Position numbers and translations under genes: made by a program. A stretch of 64,000 nt of DNA from Anniella stebbinsi (lineage: Eukaryota; Chordata; Lepidosauria; Squamata; Anniellidae). The notes below the pieces were generated by a model. That model was not told the origin of the DNA. It made no database searches and worked only from the letters and a program-made list of their open reading frames with translations. Numbering within the stretch: position 1 is the stretch's first letter; every line of letters begins with the position of its first letter. Of the stretch, positions 21,499 through 31,769 are shown piece after piece. Location: assembly GCA_029215795.1 (NCBI GenBank), contig JARDYH010000022.1, positions 124,001 through 188,000 on the forward strand, given 5' to 3'.

Positions 21499-23390
21499 AT
21501 AGAGGGAAGGGGAAGTCTACGGGAAGTCTAGGGGAAGAAGGGGAAGTCTAGGGGAAGAAGGGGAAATCTAGGGGATAAGAGGAAGTATAGAGGGAAGGGG
21601 AAGTCTAGGGGAAAAAGGGGAAATCTAGGGGAAGAAGGGGAAGTCTAGGGGAAGTCATGGGGAAGAAGGGGAAGTATAGAGGAAAGGGGAAGTCTAGGGG
21701 AAGAAGGGGAAATCTAGGAGAAGAAGGGGAACTCTAGGGGAAGAAGGGGAAGTATAGAGGGAAGGGGAAGTCTAGGGGAAGAAGGGGAAATCTAGGGGAA
21801 GTCTAGGGAAGAAGGGGAAGTATAGAGGGAAGGGGAAGTGTAGGGGAAGTCTTGGGGAAGAAGGGGAAGTCTAGGGGAAGACGTGGAAGTCTAGGGGAAG
21901 AAGGGGAAGTATAGTGGGAAGGGGAAGTCAAGGGGTAGACTAGGGGAAGAAGGGGAAGTATAGAGGGAAGGGGAAGTCTAGGGGAAGTCTTGGAGAAGAA
22001 GGGGAAGTCTAGGGAAAATCTAGAGGAAGAAGGGGAAGTATAGAGGGAAGGGGAAGTCTAATGGAAGAAGGGGAAGTATAGAGGGAAGGGGAAGTCTAGG
22101 GGAAGTCTAGGGGAAGAAGGGGAAGTCTAGGGGAAGTCTAGGGGAAGAAGGGAAAGTATAGAGGGAAGGGGAAGTCTAGTGGAAGTCTAGGGGAAGAAGG
22201 GGAAGTATAGAGGAAAGGGGAAGTCTAGGGGAAGTCTAGGGGAAGAAGGGGCAGTATAGAGGGAAGAGGAAGTCTAGGGGAAGTCTAGGGGAAGAAGGGG
22301 AAGTATAGAGGGAAGGGGAAGTCTAGGGGAAATCTAGGGGAAGAAGGGGAAGTCTAGGGGAAGAAGGGGAAGTATAGAGGGAAGGGGAAGTCTAGGGGAA
22401 GTCTAGGGGAAGAAGGGGAAGTCTAGGGGAAGAAGGGGAAATCTAGGGGAAGAAGGGGAAGTATAGAGGGAAGGGGAAGTCTAGGGGAAGTCTAGGGGAA
22501 GAAGGGGAAGTCTAGGGGAAGTAGGGGAAGTCTAGGGGAAGTCTAGGGGAAGAAGGGGAAGTATAGAGGGAAGGGGAAGTCTAGGGGAAGAAGGGGAAGT
22601 CTAGGAGAAGAAGGGGAAGTCTAGGGGAAGAAGGGGAAGTATAGAGGGAAGGGGAAGTCTAGGGGAAGTCTAGGGGGAGAAGGGGAAGTATAGAGGGAAG
22701 GGGAAGTATAGGGGAAGAAGGGGAAGTCTAAGGGAAGAAGGGGAAATCTAGGAGAAGAAGGGGAAGTCTAGGGGAAGAAGGGGAAGTATAGAGGGAAGGG
22801 GAAGTCTAGTGGAAGTCTAGGGGAAGAAGGGGAAGTATAGAGGAAAGGGGAAGTCTAGGGGAAGTCTAGGGGAAGAAGGGGCAGTATAGAGGGAAGGGGA
22901 AGTCTAGGGGAAGTCTAGGGGAAGAAGGGGAAGTATAGAGGGAAGGGGAAGTCTAGGGGAAGTCTAGGGGAAGAAGGGGAAGTCTAGGGGAAGAAGGGGA
23001 AGTATAGAGGGAAGGGGAAGTCTAGGGGAAGTCTAGGGGAAGAAGGGGAAGTCTAGGGGAAGAAGGGGAAGTCTAGGGGAAGAAGGGGAAGTATAGAGGG
23101 AAGGGGAAGTCTAGGGGAAGTCTAGGAGAAGAAGGGGAGTCTAGGGGAAATCTAGAGGAAGAAGGGGAAGTATAGAGGGAAGGGGAAGTCTAATGGAAGA
23201 AGGGGAAGTATAGAGGGAAGGGGAAGTCTAGGGGAAGTCTAGGGGAAGAAGGGGAAGTCTAGGGGAAGTCTAGGGGAAGAAGGGAAAGTATAGAGGGAAG
23301 GGGAAGTCTAGTGGAAGTCTAGGGGAAGAAGGGGAAGTATAGAGGAAAGGGGAAGTCTAGGGGAAGTCTAGGGGAAGAAGGGGCAGTATA
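21499..23390 (+). repeat. 1909-bp higher-order repeat, copy 3 (end slightly short)
   Basis: GGGGATAAG 21,571 and GACGTGG 21,880 follow at exactly 1909 bp. A substitution near 22,267 (GAGGAAG for GGGGAAG) distinguishes it from copy 2. The match ends about 23,380. From 22,251 onward a nested 1132-bp offset also holds (22,251 to 23,383; 22,521 to 23,653), so the array right after it reuses part of copy 3. Confidence 0.88.
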
Positions 23391-25170
23391 GAGGGAAGGG
23401 GAAGTCTAGGGGAAGTCTAGGGGAAGAAGGGGAAGTATAGAGGGAAGGGGAAGTCTAGGGGAAGTCTAGGGGAAGAAGGGGAAGTCTAGGGGAAGAAGGG
23501 GAAGTATAGAGGGAAGGGGAAGTCTAGGGGAAGTCTAGGGGAAGAAGGGGAAGTCTAGGGGAAGAAGGGGAAGTCTAGGGGAAGAAGGGGAAGTATAGAG
23601 GGAAGGGGAAGTCTAGGGGAAGTCTAGGGGAAGAAGGGGAAGTCTAGGGGAAGTAGGGGAAGTCTAGGGGAAGTCTAGGGGAAGAAGGGGAAGTATAGAG
23701 GGAAGGGGAAGTCTAGGGGAAGAAGGGGAAGTCTAGGAGAAGAAGGGGAAGTCTAGGGGAAGAAGGGGAAGTATAGAGGGAAGGGGAAGTCTAGGGGAAG
23801 TCTAGGGGGAGAAGGGGAAATCTAAGGGAAGAAGGGGAAGTCTATGGGAAGAAGGGGAAGTCTAGGGGAAGAAGGGGAAGTATAGAGGGAAGGGGAAGTC
23901 TAGGGGAAGTCTAGGGGAAGAAGGGGAAGTATAGAGGGAAGGGGAAGTCTAGGGGAAGTCTAGGGGAAGAAGGGGAAGTATAGCGAGAAGGGGAAGTCTA
24001 GGGGAAGTCTAGGGGAAGAAGGGGAAGTATAGAGGAAAGGGGAAGTCTAGGGGAAGTCTAGGGGAAGAAGGGGCAGTATAGAGGGAAGGGGAAGACTAGG
24101 GGAAGTCTAGGGGAAGAAGGGGAAGTATAGAGGGAAGGGGAAGTCTAGGGGAAATCTAGGGGAAGAAGGGGAAGTCTAGGGGAAGAAGGGGAAGTCTAGG
24201 GGAAGAAGGGGAAGTCTAGAGGGAAGGGGAAGTCTAGGGGAAGTCTAGGGGAAGAAGGGGAAGTCTAGAGGGAAGGGGAAGTCTAGGGGAAGTCTAGGGG
24301 AAGAAGGGGAAGTATAGAGGGAAGGGGAAGTCTAGGGGAAGTCTAAGGGAAGAAGGGGAAGTCTAGGGGAAGAATGGGAAGTATAGAGGGAAGGGGAAGT
24401 CTAGGGGAAGAAGAGGAAGTCTAGGGGAAGAAGGGGAAGTCTAGGGGAAGAAGGGGAAGTATAGAGGGAAGGGGAAGTCTAGGGGAAGAAGGGGAAGTAT
24501 AGAGGGAAGGGGAAGACTACAGGAAGTCTAGGGGAAGAAGGGGAAGTCTAGGGGAAGTCTAGGGGAAGCAGGGGAAGTATAGAGGGAAGGGGAAGTCTAA
24601 TGGAAGAAGGGGAAGTATAGAGGGAAGGGGAAGTCTAGGGGAAGAAGGGGATGTCTAGGGGAAGAAGGGGAAGTCTAGGGGAAGAAGGGGAAGTAGAGAG
24701 GGAAGGGGAACTCTAGGGGAAGTCTAGGGGAAGAAGGGGAAGTATAGAGCGAAGGGGAAGTCTAGGGGAAGAAGGGGAAGTCTAGGGGAAGAAGGGGAAG
24801 TATAGAGGGAAGAGAAAGTCTAGGGGAAGAAGGGGAAATCTAGGGGAAGTCTAGGGAGGAAGGGGAAGTCTAGGGGAAGAAGGGGAAGTCTAGGGGAAGA
24901 AGGGGAAGTAGAGAGGGAAGGGAAGTCTAGGGGAAGTCTAGGGGAAGAAGGGGAAGTATAGAGGGAAGGGAAGTCTAGGGGAAGTCTAGGGGAAGAAGGG
25001 GAAGTATAGAGGGAAGGGGAAGTCTAGGGGAAGAAGGGGAAGTCTTGGGGAAGAAGGGGAAGTATAGAGGGAAGAGAAAGTCTAGGGGAAGAAGGGGAAG
25101 TATAGAGGGAAGGGGAAGTCCAGGGGAAGTCTAGGGGTAGAAGGGGAAGTCTAGGGGAAGAAGGGGAAGA
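23390..25170 (+). repeat. Mosaic stretch related to 42.3-43.75 kb
   Basis: The order of odd words (GGGGG, AGCGAGAAGG, GACTACAGG, GATGTC, AGAGCGAAGG, AGGGAGGAAGG) parallels 42.3-43.75 kb. GACTACAGG at 24,515 matches 43,416 (offset 18,901). It separates the 1909-bp triplet from the second copy of the 15.46-kb block. No gene or unique sequence is present. Confidence 0.72.
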
Positions 25171-28100
25171 AGGGAATGTATAGAGGGAAGGGGAAGTCTA
25201 CGGGAAGTCTAGGGGAAGAAGGGGAAGTCTAGGGGAAGAAGGGGAAATCTAGGGGAAGAAGAGGAAGTATAGAGGGAAGGGGAAGTCTAGGGGAAAAAGG
25301 GGAAGTCTAGGGGAAGAAGGGGAAGTCTAGGGGAAGTCTAGGGGAAGAAGGGGAAGTATAGAGGAAAGGGGAAGTCTAGGGGAAGAAGGGGAAATCTAGG
25401 AGAAGAAGGGGAACTCTAGGGGAAGAAGGGGAAGTATAGAGGGAAGGGGAAGTCTAGGGGAAGAAGGGGAAATCTAGGGGAAGTCTAGGGAAGAAGGGGA
25501 AGTATAGAGGGAAGGGGAAGTGTAGGGGAAGTCTTGGGGAAGAAGGGGAAGTCTAGGGGAAGACGTGGAAGTCTAGGGGAAGAAGGGGAAGTATAGAGGG
25601 AAGGGGAAGTCAAGGGGTAGACTAGGGGAAGAAGGGGAAGTATAGAGGGAAGGGGAAGTCTAGGGGAAGTCTAGGAGAAGAAGGGGAGTCTAGGGGAAAT
25701 CTAGAGGAAGAAGGGGAAGTATAGAGGGAAGGGGAAGTCTAATGGAAGAAGGGGAAGTATAGAGGGAAGGGGAAGTCTAGGGGAAGTCTAGGGGAAGAAG
25801 GGGAAGTCTAGGGGAAGTCTAGGGGAAGAAGGGAAAGTATAGAGGGAAGGGGAAGTCTAGTGGAAGTCTAGGGGAAGAAGGGGAAGTATAGAGGAAAGGG
25901 GAAGTCTAGGGGAAGTCTAGGGGAAGAAGGGGCAGTATAGAGGGAAGGGGAAGTCTAGGGGAAGTCTAGGGGAAGAAGGGGAAGTATAGAGGGAAGGGGA
26001 AGTCTAGGGGAAGTCTAGGGGAAGAAGGGGAAGTCTAGGGGAAGAAGGGGAAGTATAGAGGGAAGGGGAAGTCTAGGGGAAGTCTAGGGGAAGAAGGGGA
26101 AGTCTAGGGGAAGAAGGGGAAGTCTAGGGGAAGAAGGGGAAGTATAGAGGGAAGGGGAAGTCTAGGGGAAGTCTAGGAGAAGAAGGGGAGTCTAGGGGAA
26201 ATCTAGAGGAAGAAGGGGAAGTATAGAGGGAAGGGGAAGTCTACGGGAAGTCTAGGGGAAGAAGGGGAAGTCTAGGGGAAGAAGGGGAAGTCTAGGGGAA
26301 GTCTAGGGGAAGTCTAGGGGAAGTCTAGGGGAAGAAGGGGAAGTATAGAGGGAAGGGAAGTCTAGGGGAAGTTAAGGGGAAGAAGGAGAAGTCTAGGGGA
26401 AGTCTAGGGGAAGCAGGGGAAGTATAGAGGGAAGGGGAAGTCTAATGGAAGAAGGGGAAGTATAGAGGGAAGGGTAAGTCTAGGGGAAGTCTAGGGGAAG
26501 AAGGGGAAGTCTAGGGGAAGTCTAGGGGAAGAAGGGAAAGTATAGAGGGAAGGGGAAGTCTACGGGAAGTCTAGGGGAAGAAGGGGAAGTCTAGGGGAAG
26601 AAGGGGAAGTCTACGAGAAGTCTAGGGGAAGAAGGGGAAGTATAGATGGAAGGGGAAGTCTAGGGGAAGAAGGGGAAGTCTAGGGGAAGAAGGAAAAGTA
26701 TAGCGGGAAGGGGAAGTCTAGGGGAAGTCTAGGGGAAGAAGGGGAAGTATAGAAGGAAGGGGAAGTATAGGGGAAGAAGGGGAAGTCTAAGGGAAGAAGG
26801 GGAAGTCTAGGGGAAGAAAGGGAAGTATAGAGGGAAGGGGAAGTCTAGGGGAAGAAGAGGAAGTCTAGGGGAAGAAGGGGAAGTCTAGGGGAAGAAGGGG
26901 AAGTATAGAGGGAAGGGGAAGTCTAGGAGAAGAAGGGGAAGTATAGAGGGAAGGGGAAGTCTACGGGAAGTCTATGGGAAGAAGGGGAAGTCTAGGGGAA
27001 GTCTAGGGGAAGCAGGGGAAGTATAGAGGGAAGGGGAAGTCTAATGGAAGAAGGGGAAGTATAGAGGGAAAGGGGAAGTCTAGGGGAAGAAGGGGAAGTC
27101 CAGGGGAAGAAGGGGAAGTCTAGGGGAAGAAGGGGAAGTAGAGAGGGAAGGGGAAGTCTAGGGGAAGTCTAGGGGAAGAAGGGGAAGTATAGAGGGAAGG
27201 GAAGTCTAGGGGAAGTCTAGGGGAAGAAGGGGAAGTATAGAGGGAAGGGGAAGTCTAGGGGAAGAAGGGGAAGTCTAGGGGAAGAAGGGGAAGTATAGAG
27301 GGAAGGGGAAGTCCAGGGGAAGTCTAGGGGTAGAAGGGGAAGTCTAGGGGAAGAAGGGGAAGAAGGGAAGGTATAGAGGGAAGGGGAAGTCTACGGGAAG
27401 TCTAGGGGAAGAAGGGGAAGTCTAGGGGAAGAAGGGGAAATCTAGGGGATAAGAGGAAGTATAGAGGGAAGGGGAAGTCTAGGGGAAAAAGGGGAAATCT
27501 AGGGGAAGAAGGGGAAGTCTAGGGGAAGTCATGGGGAAGAAGGGGAAGTATAGAGGAAAGGGGAAGTCTAGGGGAAGAAGGGGAAATCTAGGAGAAGAAG
27601 GGGAACTCTAGGGGAAGAAGGGGAAGTATAGAGGGAAGGGGAAGTCTAGGGGAAGAAGGGGAAATCTAGGGGAAGTCTAGGGAAGAAGGGGAAGTATAGA
27701 GGGAAGGGGAAGTGTAGGGGAAGTCTTGGGGAAGAAGGGGAAGTCTAGGGGAAGACGTGGAAGTCTAGGGGAAGAAGGGGAAGTATAGTGGGAAGGGGAA
27801 GTCAAGGGGTAGACTAGGGGAAGAAGGGGAAGTATAGAGGGAAGGGGAAGTCTAGGGGAAGTCTTGGAGAAGAAGGGGAAGTCTAGGGAAAATCTAGAGG
27901 AAGAAGGGGAAGTATAGAGGGAAGGGGAAGTCTAATGGAAGAAGGGGAAGTATAGAGGGAAGGGGAAGTCTAGGGGAAGTCTAGGGGAAGAAGGGGAAGT
28001 CTAGGGGAAGTCTAGGGGAAGAAGGGAAAGTATAGAGGGAAGGGGAAGTCTAGTGGAAGTCTAGGGGAAGAAGGGGAAGTATAGAGGAAAGGGGAAGTCT

Positions 28101-29290
28101 AGGGGAAGTCTAGGGGAAGAAGGGGCAGTATAGAGGGAAGGGGAAGTCTAGGGGAAGTCTAGGGGAAGAAGGGGAAGTATAGAGGGAAGGGGAAGTCTAG
28201 GGGAAATCTAGGGGAAGAAGGGGAAGTCTAGGGGAAGAAGGGGAAGTATAGAGGGAAGGGGAAGTCTAGGGGAAGTCTAGGGGAAGAAGGGGAAGTCTAG
28301 GGGAAGAAGGGGAAATCTAGGGGAAGAAGGGGAAGTATAGAGGGAAGGGGAAGTCTAGGGGAAGTCTAGGGGAAGAAGGGGAAGTCTAGGGGAAGTAGGG
28401 GAAGTCTAGGGGAAGTCTAGGGGAAGAAGGGGAAGTATAGAGGGAAGGGGAAGTCTAGGGGAAGAAGGGGAAGTCTAGGAGAAGAAGGGGAAGTCTAGGG
28501 GAAGAAGGGGAAGTATAGAGGGAAGGGGAAGTCTAGGGGAAGTCTAGGGGGAGAAGGGGAAGTATAGAGGGAAGGGGAAGTATAGGGGAAGAAGGGGAAG
28601 TCTAAGGGAAGAAGGGGAAATCTAGGAGAAGAAGGGGAAGTCTAGGGGAAGAAGGGGAAGTATAGAGGGAAGGGGAAGTCTAGTGGAAGTCTAGGGGAAG
28701 AAGGGGAAGTATAGAGGAAAGGGGAAGTCTAGGGGAAGTCTAGGGGAAGAAGGGGCAGTATAGAGGGAAGGGGAAGTCTAGGGGAAGTCTAGGGGAAGAA
28801 GGGGAAGTATAGAGGGAAGGGGAAGTCTAGGGGAAGTCTAGGGGAAGAAGGGGAAGTCTAGGGGAAGAAGGGGAAGTATAGAGGGAAGGGGAAGTCTAGG
28901 GGAAGTCTAGGGGAAGAAGGGGAAGTCTAGGGGAAGAAGGGGAAGTCTAGGGGAAGAAGGGGAAGTATAGAGGGAAGGGGAAGTCTAGGGGAAGTCTAGG
29001 AGAAGAAGGGGAGTCTAGGGGAAATCTAGAGGAAGAAGGGGAAGTATAGAGGGAAGGGGAAGTCTAATGGAAGAAGGGGAAGTATAGAGGGAAGGGGAAG
29101 TCTAGGGGAAGTCTAGGGGAAGAAGGGGAAGTCTAGGGGAAGTCTAGGGGAAGAAGGGAAAGTATAGAGGGAAGGGGAAGTCTAGTGGAAGTCTAGGGGA
29201 AGAAGGGGAAGTATAGAGGAAAGGGGAAGTCTAGGGGAAGTCTAGGGGAAGAAGGGGCAGTATAGAGGGAAGGGGAAGTCTAGGGGAAGT
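25170..29290 (+). repeat. 9.7-kb-displaced block, second copy
   Basis: Matches 15,465-19,570 by the shared private GGGAATG word and the markers at 25,562, 26,371, 27,365, 27,445 (GGGGATAAG) and 27,754. Unlike the first locus, the 1909-bp unit is present only once here and is followed by a 1043-bp pair. Confidence 0.84.
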
Positions 29291-30340
29291 CTAGGGGAAG
29301 AAGGGGAAGTATAGAGGGAAGGGGAAGTCTAGGGGAAGTCTAGGGGAAGAAGGGGAAGTCTAGGGGAAGAAGGGGAAGTATAGAGGGAAGGGGAAGTCTA
29401 GGGGAAGTCTAGGGGAAGAAGGGGAAGTCTAGGGGAAGTAGGGGAAGTCTAGGGGAAGTCTAGGGGAAGAAGGGGAAGTATAGAGGGAAGGGGAAGTCTA
29501 GGGGAAGAAGGGGAAGTCTAGGAGAAGAAGGGGAAGTCTAGGGGAAGAAGGGGAAGTATAGAGGGAAGGGGAAGTCTAGGGGAAGTCTAGGGGGAGAAGG
29601 GGAAGTATAGAGGGAAGGGGAAGTATAGGGGAAGAAGGGGAAGTCTAAGGGAAGAAGGGGAAATCTAGGAGAAGAAGGGGAAGTCTAGGGGAAGAAGGGG
29701 AAGTATAGAGGGAAGGGGAAGTCTAGTGGAAGTCTAGGGGAAGAAGGGGAAGTATAGAGGAAAGGGGAAGTCTAGGGGAAGTCTAGGGGAAGAAGGGGCA
29801 GTATAGAGGGAAGGGGAAGTCTAGGGGAAGTCTAGGGGAAGAAGGGGAAGTATAGAGGGAAGGGGAAGTCTAGGGGAAGTCTAGGGGAAGAAGGGGAAGT
29901 CTAGGGGAAGAAGGGGAAGTATAGAGGGAAGGGGAAGTCTAGGGGAAGTCTAGGGGAAGAAGGGGAAGTCTAGGGGAAGAAGGGGAAGTCTAGGGGAAGA
30001 AGGGGAAGTATAGAGGGAAGGGGAAGTCTAGGGGAAGTCTAGGAGAAGAAGGGGAGTCTAGGGGGAATCTAGAGGAAGAAGGGGAAGTATAGAGGGAAGG
30101 GGAAGTCTAATGGAAGAAGGGGAAGTATAGAGGGAAGGGGAAGTCTAGGGGAAGTCTAGGGGAAGAAGGGGAAGTCTAGGGGAAGTCTAGGGGAAGAAGG
30201 GAAAGTATAGAGGGAAGGGGAAGTCTAGTGGAAGTCTAGGGGAAGAAGGGGAAGTATAGAGGAAAGGGGAAGTCTAGGGGAAGTCTAGGGGAAGAAGGGG
30301 CAGTATAGAGGGAAGGGGAAGTCTAGGGGAAGTCTAGGGG
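28330..30340 (+). repeat. 1043-bp tandem pair
   Basis: About 28,330-29,300 recurs at about 29,370-30,340. GTAGGGG at 28,395 matches 29,438, GTGG at 28,683 matches 29,726 and GAGTCTA at 29,011 matches 30,054, all at +1043. The second copy has a private GGGGGAATCT change near 30,062. The pair ends abruptly at the GAATGGG word of 30,344. Confidence 0.87.
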
Positions 30341-30343
30341 AAG

Positions 30344-31696
30344 AATGGGAAGTAGAGAGGGAAGGGGAAGTCTAGGGGAAGTCTAGGGGAAGAAGGGGAA
30401 GTATAGAGGGAAGGGAAGTCTAGGGGAAGTCTAGGGGAAGAAGGGGAAGTATAGAGGGAAGGGGAAGTCTTGGGGAAGAAGGGGAAGTCTAGGGGAAGAA
30501 GGGGAAGTATAGAGGGAAGAGAAAGTCTAGGGGAAGAAGGGGAAGTATAGAGGGAAGGGGAAGTCCAGGGGAAGTCTAGGGGTAGAAGGGGAAGTCTAGG
30601 GGAAGAAGGGGAAGAAGGGAAGGTATAGAGGGAAGGGGAAGTCTACGGGAAGTCTAGGGGAAGAAGGGGAAGTCTAGGGGAAGAAGGGGAAATCTAGGGG
30701 AAGAAGAGGAAGTATAGAGGGAAGGGGAAGTCTAGGGGAAAAAGGGGAAGTCTAGGGGAAGAAGGGGAAGTCTAGGGGAAGTCTAGGGGAAGAAGGGGAA
30801 GTATAGAGGAAAGGGGAAGTCTAGGGGAAGAAGGGGAAATCTAGGAGAAGAAGGGGAACTCTAGGGGAAGAAGGGGAAGTATAGAGGGAAGGGGAAGTCT
30901 AGGGGAAGAAGGGGAAATCTAGGGGAAGTCTAGGGAAGAAGGGGAAGTAGAGAGGGAAGGGGAAGTGTAGGGGAAGTCTTGGGGAAGAAGGGGAAGTCTA
31001 GGGGAAGACGTGGAAGTCTAGGGGAAGAAGGTGAAGTATAGAGGGAAGGGGAAGTCAAGGGGTAGACTAGGGGAAGAAGGGGAAGTATAGAGGGAAGGGG
31101 AAGTCTAGGGGAAGTCTAGGAGAAGAAGGGGAGTCTAGGGGAAATCTAGAGGAAGAAGGGGAAGTATAGAGGGAAGGGGAAGTCTAATGGAAGAAGGGGA
31201 AGTATAGAGGGAAGGGGAAGTCTAGGGGAAGTCTAGGGGAAGAAGGGGAAGTCTAGGGGAAGTCTAGGGGAAGAAGGGAAAGTATAGAGGGAAGGGGAAG
31301 TCTAGTGGAAGTCTAGGGGAAGAAGGGGAAGTATAGAGGAAAGGGGAAGTCTAGGGGAAGTCTAGGGGAAGAAGGGGCAGTATAGAGGGAAGGGGAAGTC
31401 TAGGGGAAGAAGAGGAAGTCTAGGGGAAGAAGGGGAAGTTTAGGGGAAGAAGGGGAAGTATAGAGGGAAGGGGAAGTCTAGGGGAAGAAGGGGAAGTATA
31501 GAGGGAAGGGGAAGTCTAGGGGAAGTCTAGGGGAAGAAGGGGAAGTCTAGGGGAAGTCTAGGGGAAGCAGGGGAAGTATAGAGGGAAGGGGAAGTCTAAT
31601 GGAAGAAGGGGAAGTATAGAGGGAAGGGGAAGTCTAGGGGAAGAAGGGGAAGTCTAGGGGAAGAAGGGGAAGTCTAGGGGAAGAAGGGGAAGTAGA
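30344..31696 (+). repeat. Copy of 14,113-15,465
   Basis: Constant offset of 16,231 bp, tied by GAATGGG, GGGAAGGTATA and GACGTGG. Its first part also recurs 7800 bp downstream (30,617 to 38,417; 31,007 to 38,807). It continues without a break into the second superblock copy at about 31.7 kb, an order that differs from the first locus. Confidence 0.85.
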
Positions 31697-31769
31697 GAGG
31701 GAAGGGGAAGTCTAGGGGAAGTCTAGGGGAAGAAGGGGAAGTATAGAGGGAAGGGAAGTCTAGGGGAAG

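Noticed and set aside
17681..23390. Assembly artefact as the source of the 1909-bp triplet
   Set aside because: It cannot be excluded, but copy 3 carries its own substitution near 22,267 and the first copy keeps a marker the others lack, so they are not a plain computational triplication. Spanning reads would settle it.
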